DNA of 64,000 nucleotides from positions 1 to 64,000 of the forward strand of contig CAUJHV010000032.1 of NCBI GenBank assembly GCA_963205115.1, read 5' to 3'. This DNA comes from Pseudomonadota bacterium. Its GTDB lineage: Bacteria; Pseudomonadota; Gammaproteobacteria; Burkholderiales; Burkholderiaceae_C. The position numbers and the translations under genes were made by a program. The notes beneath the pieces were generated by a model. That model was not told the DNA's origin. It worked only from the letters and a program-made list of their open reading frames with translations, and searched no databases. Below are positions 35,310 to 45,082 of this stretch, one piece after another. Positions within the stretch are counted from its first letter, which is position 1, and each line of letters begins with the position of its first letter.

Positions 35310-37166
35310 TCAGTGTGCGGCCGGCCGCGCGCGCGACTGCCGCTCGGTGTCGATGTCGACCATGTGCCACCACTCCTGCCAGAACAGCGGCCGGCGGTAG
35401 CCCGTCACCCAGGGGTACCACAGGTCGGTGCTGATGCGGTGCACGCGCGGGCGGTAGGGCACGTAGGCCGTGCCGATCTTCTTGGCCTGCAGGAACAGCG
35501 CCTCGCGCTCGGGGCCGTCGGGCAGCACTTCCATGCGCGCGTAGATGTCGTCGAAGGCCTGCAGCCGGAAGCGCGCGAGGTTCTGGCCGCCGGCCTGCGG
35601 GCCGTGCAGGCGGTACAGCGCCGATTGCCCGTCCGGCCCGGCCGCCGAAGTCGCCAGTGTCCACATCTGCAGCTTGCCGGCGCGCGCGAGCTTGAGCGAC
35701 TCGGCAAATTCGCGGGTGCGAAAGCGCACGCGCAGGCCCACGGCCTGCATGTCCTTGCGGAACAGCTCGTCGCGCTGGCGCCAGACCTGCTGCGGCAGCG
35801 TGGCCATCTCCAGTTCCAGCGGCTGCCCGTCGGGGCCTTCGCGCCAGCCGTCGCGGTCGCGGTCGACATAGCCGAACATGTCCAGCAGCGCCCGCGCGCG
35901 CGGCGGGTCGTAATCACCGGCCTCGCTCTTGAACGCCGGGTCGTAGCCGGTGGTGTGCGGCAGCAGGTTGGACTGCGCAGGCACGGCCAGCCCATGCCAG
36001 ACGAGCTGGATCTCGCGCTCGGTGTCCATGGCCAGGCTCACCGCGCGGCGCAGCGCCACCTTGTCCGGCGTGTAGCCCCCGACCACCGGGTCTTCCATGT
36101 TGAAGTACGTGAAGCCCAGGTCGGCATTGAGCTGCTGCTGGCCCTGGATGCCACGGCGCGCCAGATTCGGCGCCACCCGGCCACGCGGCATGGCCTGGCT
36201 GATAAAGGTCTCCGGCACCCCGCCGTACTGCCCGGCAATCATGTCGAACTGGCCGTTGAGGAAGCTCAGCCAGCGCGGCTGGTCCTCCGCGATGATCTGC
36301 ACGCGGATCTCGTCGATCATCGGGATGCGCTGGCCCCGCATGCGCGCCAGGATCGCCTGGCCTTCGGCATCGTTGGCGGCCGGCTCGGCGTCGTACACGC
36401 GCTCGCGGTAGCCGGGGTTGCGCTCCAGCACGATCTCCGAGCTGCGCCGCCAGCTCTTCAGGCGGTAGGGGCCTGTGCCCACCGGGTGCGCGGGGGCCTG
36501 CTCGCCGTAGAAGTCCACCACCTCGCGCGCCTGCGCGCCCAGCAGGTCCGAGCCGGCGATGCTGTACAGGAAACGAGGCGCCGGTTTGGCCAGCTCGAAG
36601 CGCAGCGTGTAGCGGTCCAGCGCGCGCAGCCCGGGAATCGGCCGGTCGTAGTCGAAGGGCTTCTTGTCGCGCACCAGCTCGCGGCGGTAGTCGGCCAGCC
36701 CGACGATCTCGAAAGTCTCGATCCAGCTCCACAGCTGGCTCTTGCGCGCGGGGTCGGCCACGCGCTGGAAGGCATAGACAAAGTCCTGCGCGGTGACCTC
36801 GCGGCGCTGGCCCTTGAAGGCCGGATCGTCGGCAAAGTAGATGCCTCGGCGCACGCGGATGGTCCAGGTCTTGAACTCGTCCGCCACCTCGGGCAGGGCT
36901 TCGGCCAGCAACGGCCGCACCTTCGCCGGCCGCGCCAGGTGGTCGTAGCCGTACAGCGCCTCGAAGATGTGCGCCGTGACCGTGCGCGAATACAGGTCGC
37001 TGATGTTGGACGGGTCGAAGCTGGTCTCGGCGCTGCGGAAGGCGACGTTCAGGACCTTGCGCGGCGCAGCAGCGGCCGCATCCGCTGCCGGCGCCGCCAG
37101 GACGGGACCCACCGCCAGCCAGGCGGCCAGCAGGGCGGAACAGCACGCACCCACGAGCCGCTTCAT
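35310..37166 (-). CDS. Family-5 (peptide-type) solute-binding protein, copy 2
   Basis: A 618-residue SBP_bac_5 protein. Seen: Sec-type signal (MKRLVGACCSALLAAWLAVGPVLA), KVLNVAFRSAETSFDPSNISDLYSR, HIFEALYGYDHLARPAKV, ADPARKSQLWSWIETFEIVGLADY, the HPVGTGPYRLKSWRRSSEIVLERNPGY-type motif split over residues 225-250, and the Ca-loop-like VDRDRDGWRE. The C-terminal EWWHMVDID is shared with copy 3, its closest paralogue. Its start overlaps the copy 3 stop by 4 bp and its stop is 3 bp before copy 1, so copies 3, 2 and 1 form an operon. Confidence 0.9.
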   Translation of the reverse strand: MKRLVGACCSALLAAWLAVGPVLAAPAADAAAAAPRKVLNVAFRSAETSFDPSNISDLYSRTVTAHIFEALYGYDHLARPAKVRPLLAEALPEVADEFKTWTIRVRRGIYFADDPAFKGQRREVTAQDFVYAFQRVADPARKSQLWSWIETFEIVGLADYRRELVRDKKPFDYDRPIPGLRALDRYTLRFELAKPAPRFLYSIAGSDLLGAQAREVVDFYGEQAPAHPVGTGPYRLKSWRRSSEIVLERNPGYRERVYDAEPAANDAEGQAILARMRGQRIPMIDEIRVQIIAEDQPRWLSFLNGQFDMIAGQYGGVPETFISQAMPRGRVAPNLARRGIQGQQQLNADLGFTYFNMEDPVVGGYTPDKVALRRAVSLAMDTEREIQLVWHGLAVPAQSNLLPHTTGYDPAFKSEAGDYDPPRARALLDMFGYVDRDRDGWREGPDGQPLELEMATLPQQVWRQRDELFRKDMQAVGLRVRFRTREFAESLKLARAGKLQMWTLATSAAGPDGQSALYRLHGPQAGGQNLARFRLQAFDDIYARMEVLPDGPEREALFLQAKKIGTAYVPYRPRVHRISTDLWYPWVTGYRRPLFWQEWWHMVDIDTERQSRARPAAH

Positions 37167-38998
37167 GCCTCGATGGCCGGCCGCAGGCCGAGGTCCAGGT
37201 CGATCATGTGCCACCACTCGTTGTTGAAGACCGGCCGGCGAAAGCCCACGATCCAGGGATGCCACATGTCGGTAGAGATGCGGTGCACGGTCGCCTTGTA
37301 GGGCACGTAGGCCAGGGCCAGCTTCTTGGCCTCGACGAACAGGGCATCGCGCTGCGGTCCGTTGGGCAGCTGGCTGAGCTGGTCGTAGACGGCGTCGAAG
37401 GCAGGCAGCTTGAAGCGCGCGAAGTTGGCGCCGCCGGACTGCGGCCCGTGCAGCCGCTGGAAGGTGCCCTGGCCGTCCGGCGACGTGGCCGACGAGCCCA
37501 GTCCCCACATCATCAGCTTTCCGGCGCGCGCTTGCTTGGCCTGCTCCGGCCATTGCCCGAGGCTGACCTTCACGCGGATGCCGATGGCGCGCATGTTCTT
37601 GACGAACAAGCCCTGGAACTCGCGGTAGATCTGGTCGGTCTGCGACGTGTATTCCAGGGTCAGCGGCTTGCCATCGGGCAGCTCACGGTAGCCGTCGCCG
37701 TCGACATCGCGGTAGCCGTACAGGTCGAGCAGCGCGTTGGCGCGGGCCGGGTCATAGGTGGAGGCCTCGCTCTTGAACGCCGGGTCGTAGCCCACCGTGT
37801 GCGGCACCACCATGGACTGTGCCGGAATGGCCTGGCCGCGCCGGATCACACGGATCTCGCGCTGGACGTCCCAGCCCAGGCTGATGGCGCGGCGCAGCGC
37901 CACTTTCTCCGGCGTGTAGCCGCCGACGAGCGGGTCTTCCATGTTGAAGAAGTAGATCGCCACGTCGGGCTGAACCTCCTGGCGGCCGCGGATGCCCCGC
38001 CGGACCAGGTTGGGCGCCAGCTTGCCGTTGGGCATGGCCTGCGTGACGAAGGTGCCCGGCACCGCACCCGTCTTGCCGGCAAGCAGGTCGAGCCGGCCAT
38101 TGAGAAAGCTCAGCCAGCGGGGTTGGTCCTCGTCGATGATGGACACCCGCACTTCGTCGATCAGCGGGATGCGGCGTCCACGCAGCCGCGCGGCGATGGC
38201 CTGGCCTTCGGCGTCGTGGACTTCGGGCTGCGCGTCCCACAGGACTTCGCGGAAATCGGGGTTGCGCACCAGCACGATCTGCGAACTGCGCCGCCAGCTC
38301 TGCAGCCGGAAAGGCCCGGTGCCCACCGGGTGCTCGCCGATCTTGTCGCCGTAGAACTCGACGACCTCGCGCGCCTGCGCACCCAGCAGGTCGGAGGCGG
38401 CGAGCGACTCCAGAAAACGTGGCTGACTGGTGGCCAGGGTGATGCGCAGCGTGTGGCGGTCGATCGCCACCAGGCCGGCAATGGGCCGGTCGTAGTCGAA
38501 ACGGCCCTTGGCTGCCACGACGGCCTTGCGGTAATCGGCCAGGCCGACGATCTCGAAGGTCTCGGCCCAGCTCCACCAGGGGCTCTTGTTCACCGGGTCG
38601 GCCGCCCGCTGCAGCGCATAGATGTAGTCCTGCGCCACGAGCTCGCGCCGGCGGCCCTGGAATGCCGCATCGGCCGCGAAGAAGATGCCCGGGCGCACGC
38701 GGATGGTCCAGACCTTGAAATCCGGCGAGACCTCGGGCAAGGCCACTGCGGTCAAGGGTTTGATCTTCGGCGGCGAGGCCAGGTAGTCGTACTGGTACAG
38801 CGCCTCGAAGATGTGCGGCGTCAGCGTGCGCGAATAGGTGTCCTGGATCTGCGACGGGTCCAGGCTGGTCTCCGCCGTATTGAAGGCCACGCGCAGCACC
38901 TTGCGGGCGTCGCCCGCCGGCGCCGGCTGCGCACGCAGCGGCAGCCCGGCCGTGGCCATCGACCACGCGGCGCCTTGAACCACGGTGCGTCGTTTCAT
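37163..38998 (-). CDS. Family-5 (peptide-type) solute-binding protein, copy 3
   Basis: A 611-residue SBP_bac_5 protein. Seen: Tat-like signal (MKRRTVVQGAAWSMATAGLPLRAQ), KVLRVAFNTAETSLDPSQIQDTYSR, HIFEALYQYDYLASPPKIKPL, ADPVNKSPWWSWAETFEIVGLADY, the HPVGTGPFRLQSWRRSSQ motif and a Ca-loop-like RDVDGDGYRE. It is closest to copy 2. AGGAG lies 6-7 bases before the ATG at 38998. The 116-bp gap from copy 4 contains a GC-rich repeat copy (39073-39114) and a 14-codon ORF whose TGA overlaps this ATG. The ligand is unknown; oligopeptides or glycosides are typical for the family. Confidence 0.9.
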   Translation of the reverse strand: MKRRTVVQGAAWSMATAGLPLRAQPAPAGDARKVLRVAFNTAETSLDPSQIQDTYSRTLTPHIFEALYQYDYLASPPKIKPLTAVALPEVSPDFKVWTIRVRPGIFFAADAAFQGRRRELVAQDYIYALQRAADPVNKSPWWSWAETFEIVGLADYRKAVVAAKGRFDYDRPIAGLVAIDRHTLRITLATSQPRFLESLAASDLLGAQAREVVEFYGDKIGEHPVGTGPFRLQSWRRSSQIVLVRNPDFREVLWDAQPEVHDAEGQAIAARLRGRRIPLIDEVRVSIIDEDQPRWLSFLNGRLDLLAGKTGAVPGTFVTQAMPNGKLAPNLVRRGIRGRQEVQPDVAIYFFNMEDPLVGGYTPEKVALRRAISLGWDVQREIRVIRRGQAIPAQSMVVPHTVGYDPAFKSEASTYDPARANALLDLYGYRDVDGDGYRELPDGKPLTLEYTSQTDQIYREFQGLFVKNMRAIGIRVKVSLGQWPEQAKQARAGKLMMWGLGSSATSPDGQGTFQRLHGPQSGGANFARFKLPAFDAVYDQLSQLPNGPQRDALFVEAKKLALAYVPYKATVHRISTDMWHPWIVGFRRPVFNNEWWHMIDLDLGLRPAIEA

Positions 38999-39072
38999 GC
39001 GGTGCTCCTGCGCACGGTCGTCGGGCCGTCGGTGCTCATGTCAGTACCGCCCGGCCGTTCCGAAGGTACTGA

Positions 39073-39114
39073 GCGCCCCCTTGGGGGGCAGCGAACGAAG
39101 TGAGCGTGGGGGTT
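39073..39114 (-). repeat. Dispersed GC-rich intergenic repeat (copy between binding-protein genes 4 and 3)
   Basis: Read on the minus strand, the element begins directly after the copy 4 stop codon with AACCCCCACGCTCAC, then TTCGTTCGCTGCCCCCC and a short GGGGGCGC arm that can pair with the C-run. The same sequence, almost unchanged, opens both 83-bp units at 43116-43281 in front of the oppDF-type gene. I associate this element with comamonad genomes, where it would be present in many copies; that is from memory and not tested here. Confidence 0.75.
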
Positions 39115-40929
39115 TCATTTCAGGGCCGCGGCCTGCGCCGCGGCATCCACGTCCACGTATTTCCACTGCTCGCGCACAAAGATGTTGCGCTCATAACCGG
39201 TGACCCAGGGCTGGGTCAGGTCCGTGAAGATGCGGTGCGCATGCACCTTGTACGGCATGTAGGCGATCAGCAGCCGGCGCGCCTGCTCGATCAGCGCCTG
39301 GCGCTCGGGGCCGTCGGGCAGCATGCGCTGCTGCTCGTACAGGCGGTTGAGTGCGGGCAGGTCGAAGCGCGCATGGTTGGATTGACCCTTGTTGGGCCCG
39401 TAAGCCATGGCGATGAAGGTGTCGGCATCGGGCTGCCCGGCCAGCCAGCCCACGCCCCACATCATCAGCTTGCCCGAGCGCGAGGCCTTGAGGTTCTCCG
39501 GCCACTTGGCGGTCTTGAAGGTGATGCGAACCTTCAGCGCGTCCATGTTGCGCTGCCACTGTTCGATCAGCTGGCGGCTTTGCTGGTCGGGCTGGGTCGC
39601 ATATTCCAGCAGCAGCGGCTTGCCGTCGGGCAGGTCGCGCCAGCCGTCGCCGTCCTTGTCGGTGTAGCCGTACAGGTCCAGCAGCGCGCGGGCGCGCGGC
39701 AGGTTGTACTCGCTCATCTCGGACTTGAAGGCCGGGTCGTAGCCCCAGACGTTGGGGCCGATGGTGCTCTGCGCCGGGATGGCCTGGCCACGGCGCACCA
39801 GGCGGATCTCGCGCTCCAGGTCCACCGCCAGGCCGATGGCGCGGCGCAGCGCCACCTTGTCCGGCGTGTAGCCGCCGACCACCGGATGCTCCATCGCGAA
39901 GTAGCTGTGGGTGATGTCGGCCCGCGAGAAGCGGACCATGCGGATGCCCTGGCGGGCCAGGTTCGGCGCCAGCCGGTTGTTCGGGATCACCAGGTGCGCA
40001 AAGTCTGCTGGCAGCTCGTCCAGCAGGTCGGCTTCCTTGTTCAGGAAGGACAGCCAGCGCGGCTGGTTCTCTTCGATGATGGCCACTTCCACGCGATCCA
40101 GCATCGGCAGCCGCCGGCCTTTCAGCTGATCGGCCACGGCCTGCAGGTCGGGTCGGTCGGCAGGCGCCTGCTCGTCGTAGCGCACTTCGCGGTAGCCGGG
40201 GTTGCGCTCGAGCACGATGCGCGAACTGCGCTTCCAGCTGCCCAGCCGGAAGGGCCCGGTGCCCACCGGGTGTTCGCCGATGCGGTCGCCGTAGAACTCC
40301 ACCACCTCGCGCGCGACCGCGCCGGTGAACGAGGCATCGGCGAAATACTGCATGAAGCGCGGCGCGGGTTCGGCCAGCTTGATCTGCAGCGTGTAGCGGT
40401 CCAGCGCTTTCAGGCCTTCGACCTCTTGGTCGTAGTCGAAGGGCTTCTTCGCGGCGATCAGCGCCTGGCGCAGCTCGGACAAGCCGAGGATCTTGGCGCT
40501 TTCCAGGATGTAGAGGTTGCCACTCTTCCAGCGTGGGTCGTAGTGGCGCTTGAGCGCATAGACGTAGTCGGCCGCCGTCAGCTCGCGCCGCTGGCCCTTG
40601 AACGCCGGGTCGTCGGCGAAATGGATGCCGGGCCGGATGCGGATCGTGAAGGTCTTGAAGTCCGCGGAGACCTCGGGCATGGCCGCCGCGGTATTCGGCC
40701 GCATGCGGAAGGGCCGCTCCAGATAGGCCCACTCGAAGGGCGCCTCGAGCATGCCGGCCACGAGGGTGCGCGAGTACAGATCGGTGATCTGCGCGGGATC
40801 GAAACTGCTCTCGGCCACGCGGAAGGCGTAGCGCAGCACCTTCGCCGTGCCGTCAGCGGCCGTCGCCGAGGCGTCCCCGAGGGCCAGCAGCAGGCTCGTG
40901 GCCACTGCCAGCAGGGCGGATCGCTTCAT
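39115..40929 (-). CDS. Family-5 (peptide-type) solute-binding protein, copy 4
   Basis: A 604-residue SBP_bac_5 protein. Seen: Sec-type signal (MKRSALLAVATSLLLALGDASA), KVLRYAFRVAESSFDPAQITDLYSRTL, the FADDPAFKGQRRELTAADYVYALKRHYDP block, HPVGTGPFRLGSWKRSSRIVLERNPGY in pieces, and the Ca-loop-like TDKDGDGWRD. It is closest to copy 1. It is the first gene of the four and is divergent from the Opp-type permease operon, with a roughly 190-bp spacer, so shared regulation with the transporter is likely. Confidence 0.9.
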   Translation of the reverse strand: MKRSALLAVATSLLLALGDASATAADGTAKVLRYAFRVAESSFDPAQITDLYSRTLVAGMLEAPFEWAYLERPFRMRPNTAAAMPEVSADFKTFTIRIRPGIHFADDPAFKGQRRELTAADYVYALKRHYDPRWKSGNLYILESAKILGLSELRQALIAAKKPFDYDQEVEGLKALDRYTLQIKLAEPAPRFMQYFADASFTGAVAREVVEFYGDRIGEHPVGTGPFRLGSWKRSSRIVLERNPGYREVRYDEQAPADRPDLQAVADQLKGRRLPMLDRVEVAIIEENQPRWLSFLNKEADLLDELPADFAHLVIPNNRLAPNLARQGIRMVRFSRADITHSYFAMEHPVVGGYTPDKVALRRAIGLAVDLEREIRLVRRGQAIPAQSTIGPNVWGYDPAFKSEMSEYNLPRARALLDLYGYTDKDGDGWRDLPDGKPLLLEYATQPDQQSRQLIEQWQRNMDALKVRITFKTAKWPENLKASRSGKLMMWGVGWLAGQPDADTFIAMAYGPNKGQSNHARFDLPALNRLYEQQRMLPDGPERQALIEQARRLLIAYMPYKVHAHRIFTDLTQPWVTGYERNIFVREQWKYVDVDAAAQAAALK

Positions 40930-41046
40930 GGGTTGTGCGGAGGGATCGCGGAAAAGGCGGCAGTCTAGCGGGGGCGCGGTCTGCAGCGGCTAGCGACTAA
41001 CCCACGCGGGCGGCAGGCCCACCCGCCAGCGGGAAGCGGCGCTTAG

Positions 41047-41088
41047 GGTAGGCCTGCAGCGGGCGTGGGACGTGCCCACCCTACACTG
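41047..41088. repeat. GTGGG/CCCAC hairpin element upstream of permease operon
   Basis: The stretch GGGTAGGCC...GTGGGACGTGCCCACCCTAC contains the arms GTGGG and CCCAC around ACGTG, flanked by GGGTA and TACCC-like ends. Such GTAGGGTGGGCAC-type hairpins recur in many proteobacterial genomes. It lies about 30 bp before the oppB-type start and may be a mobile palindrome or a 5'-leader hairpin. Only one copy is visible here. Confidence 0.35.
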
Positions 41089-41119
41089 CCGCCTCCCCAA
41101 CCACGGGAGCGTTCTCCCC

Positions 41120-42058
41120 ATGGCCGCCTACCTCCTGCGGCGCTTGTGGCAAATGGTGCCCACACTCCTGGGCGTCGTGCTGCTGGTGTTCTTTCTGTTC
41201 AAGTTCTTCGGCGGCGACCCCGCCGAGATCCTCGGCGGGCTGAACGCCACGCCCGAGCAAGTCGCTGCCATCCGCCAGCAACTGGGCCTGGACCGGTCGG
41301 TCTGGGTGCAGCTGGGCATCTACCTGCAGAGCATCGTCACCTTCGACTGGGGCAAGAGCTGGGCGACGAACGAGGCGGTGAGCAACCTCTTCCGCACGCG
41401 GCTGCCGGCCACGCTGACGGTCATGCTGCCGATCCTGATCGTCGAGGTGCTGATCGCGATCCCCATCGCGATGTGGGTGGCCTACCGACGCGGCTCGGTG
41501 GCCGACCGCACCATCATGGTCCTGAGCACGGTGGCGCTGTCGATCAGCTTCCTCGTCTACATCATCGTGGGCCAGTACCTCTTCGGCTTCCAGCTCGGCT
41601 GGTTCCCGGTGCAGGGCTGGAGCGACAGCACCTGGACCAACCTCACCACCTACGTGCCGCTGCCGCTGATGCTGGCGGTGATGGTGGCACTGGCCCCGTA
41701 CACGCGGCTGTACCGCACCTTCTTCCTGGATGAACTGGGCCACGACTACGTGCGCACCGCGCGCGCCAAGGGCATGACCGAAGGCACGGTGATGTTCAAG
41801 CACGTGCTGCGCAATGCGCTGATCCCCATCCTGACGAACGTGGGCCTGGCGTTGCCGGGTGTCTTCGTGGGTTCCTTCCTGATCGAGGTCTTCTTCTCGA
41901 TCCCGGGCCTGGGCCGCGAGGTGCTGCTGGCGGTCAACCGCAGCGACTACCCCGTCATCCAGGCCGTGGCCGTCTATCTGGCGATGCTGACGATGCTGAT
42001 CAATCTGGCCGTGGACCTGCTGTTCAAGCTGGTCGATCCGCGGGTGGTCCTGAAATGA
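41120..42058 (+). CDS. ABC transporter permease, OppB/DppB type
   Basis: A 312-residue inner-membrane permease. Seen: first helix MVPTLLGVVLLVFFLFKFF (about 11-30), GGDPAEIL, an approximately six-helix plan, and the EAA loop YVRTARAKGMTEGTVMFKHVLRNALIP (about 208-235) that contacts the ATPase. The C-terminal part has FSIPGLGREVLLAVNRSDYPVIQ. The upstream ATG at 41072 would add 16 residues before the conserved start, so 41120 is used. It overlaps the next gene by ATGA. It is divergent from the four solute-binding proteins, its probable partners. Confidence 0.92.
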   Translation: MAAYLLRRLWQMVPTLLGVVLLVFFLFKFFGGDPAEILGGLNATPEQVAAIRQQLGLDRSVWVQLGIYLQSIVTFDWGKSWATNEAVSNLFRTRLPATLTVMLPILIVEVLIAIPIAMWVAYRRGSVADRTIMVLSTVALSISFLVYIIVGQYLFGFQLGWFPVQGWSDSTWTNLTTYVPLPLMLAVMVALAPYTRLYRTFFLDELGHDYVRTARAKGMTEGTVMFKHVLRNALIPILTNVGLALPGVFVGSFLIEVFFSIPGLGREVLLAVNRSDYPVIQAVAVYLAMLTMLINLAVDLLFKLVDPRVVLK

Positions 42059-43113
42059 ATACCGCCGCGACCACCGCGAGCCCGGCCGCGATGCCGGGCA
42101 TCGAACGCTCCGAAGGCGTCTGGAGCGCCGCCTGGCGGCGCTTCAAGAGCGACAAGGTCGGCATGGTCTCGGCCGTGGTCGTGATCGCCTTCCTGCTGCT
42201 GATTCTGGTCTCGGCGCTGGGTCTGGTGGCGCGCAACTGGCAGGCCGAGGTCGGCGTGGCCAATGCGCCGCCGACCTTCCTGGGGCCGCGTCCGCCCGAG
42301 GCCATCGGCGCGATCGAAGTGCCCAAGGGCCCGAACGTCGACCTGTCGGCCGTCGACCCGCTGGCGCCGCGCTACAAGGAGTGGGAAGAGCGCGCAGCGA
42401 AATTCAAGACCACCGAGACGATCAAGGCCGAGACGCTGCCTTTCGGTGCGGACCGCCTGGGGCGCGACGTGCTGTCCAAGGCCATCAAGGGCACGGAGAT
42501 CTCGGTCTTCGTGGGCATCTTCGCCGCCGTCGTGGCCACCTTGATCGGCACGGTGCTGGGTGCCTTTGCGGGCTTCTTCGGCGGCAAGGTCGGCGATTTC
42601 CTCGAGTGGCTTTACAACGTCTTCGAGGCCATCCCGGGCATCCTGCTGATCTTTGCCTTCGCGGCCGTCTTCGGCCGCGGCATCTTCACCGTGGTGCTGA
42701 TCCTGGGCCTGACCGGCTGGACGGGCCTGTACCGCCAGGTGCGCGCCGAATTCATGAAACACGGCGGGCGCGAATACGTGCGCGCGGCCGAGGCCATCGG
42801 CGCCAGCACCTGGAGCCGCATGTTCAAGCACATCCTGCCCAACGTCAGCCACGTGGTGCTGGTGCGCATGAGCCTGCTGGTGGTGGGTTTCATCAAGAGC
42901 GAGGTGATCCTGTCCTACCTGGGCCTGGGCGTGGGCGTGGAAGACGTCTCCTGGGGCACGATGCTGGCCGAGGCGCAGAGCGAGCTGATCCTGGGCTACT
43001 GGTGGCAGCTGGCCGCCGCGACCCTGTTCATGGCGGTCTTCGTCACCGCCTTCTCGCTGCTGGCCGATGCGGTGCGCGACGCACTGGATCCCAAGCTGCG
43101 GGGCCTGGAGTGA
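42055..43113 (+). CDS. ABC transporter permease, OppC/DppC type
   Basis: A 352-residue permease, longer than the usual 290-310. The extra length is a roughly 60-residue periplasmic insertion between helix 1 (VVVIAFLLLILVSALGLVA, about 40-58) and the conserved GADRLGRDVLSKAIKGTEIS. Such an insertion is seen in YejE-like permeases. Seen further: several helices and the EAA loop YVRAAEAIGASTWSRMFKHILPN (about 240-262). Its start overlaps the OppB-type stop by 4 bp. Its stop is followed after 2 bp by the first of two mini-ORF repeats rather than directly by the ATPase gene. Confidence 0.92.
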   Translation: MNTAATTASPAAMPGIERSEGVWSAAWRRFKSDKVGMVSAVVVIAFLLLILVSALGLVARNWQAEVGVANAPPTFLGPRPPEAIGAIEVPKGPNVDLSAVDPLAPRYKEWEERAAKFKTTETIKAETLPFGADRLGRDVLSKAIKGTEISVFVGIFAAVVATLIGTVLGAFAGFFGGKVGDFLEWLYNVFEAIPGILLIFAFAAVFGRGIFTVVLILGLTGWTGLYRQVRAEFMKHGGREYVRAAEAIGASTWSRMFKHILPNVSHVVLVRMSLLVVGFIKSEVILSYLGLGVGVEDVSWGTMLAEAQSELILGYWWQLAAATLFMAVFVTAFSLLADAVRDALDPKLRGLE

Positions 43114-43115
43114 CC

Positions 43116-43281
43116 ATGTACCCCCACGCTCACATTCGTTCGCTGCCCCCCGGGGGGGCGCAGGCCTCCCTTGGGGCGGCCCGGCGAGAGGCCTGATCAT
43201 GTCCCCCCAAGCTCACATTCGTTCGCTGCCCCCCGAGGGGGCGCAGGCCTCCCTTGGGGCGGCCCGGCGAGAGGCCTGATC
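43116..43281 (+). repeat. Tandem 83-bp repeat, two units, each a mini-ORF with ribosome-binding site
   Basis: Unit 1 is 43116-43198 and unit 2 is 43199-43281; they differ at only 3 bases. Each unit begins with ATG, encodes 26 residues (HIRSLPP then GAQASLGAARREA in both) and ends in TGA, then 2 bp before the next ATG. Each contains GAGAGG 7 bases before that next ATG: first unit 2's, then the ATPase gene's at 43282. The permease stop is likewise 2 bp before unit 1's ATG. The array therefore forms a chain of potentially coupled reading frames. The three base differences all change the peptide, so the peptide itself may not matter. Confidence 0.9.
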
Positions 43282-44967
<1,686 letters not shown>

Positions 44968-45082
44968 GTGCCGTCGCGGGCGGCTTGGGCCAGACGATGC
45001 CTGTGGCGGGCGTGCCACGCGTCGCGCCCGTCCCGGCGCACACAGCAACATCGCGGAAACGCAATCTCATCAGGCTCCCGGC

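Noticed and set aside
34038..37301. A 1087-codon open frame on the plus strand opposite the binding-protein genes
   Set aside because: It has no domain, signal or recognisable motif and lies antisense to clear SBP_bac_5 genes; high GC content makes such shadows common.
33450..40929. Possibility that some of the four binding-protein copies are decayed
   Set aside because: All four are 604-618 residues, open throughout, with signal peptides and all family blocks.
43116..43281. CRISPR-like tandem repeats (also at 48441-48626)
   Set aside because: The units are contiguous with no unique spacers, period 83 or 62, and contain start codons and ribosome-binding sites; no cas genes are nearby.
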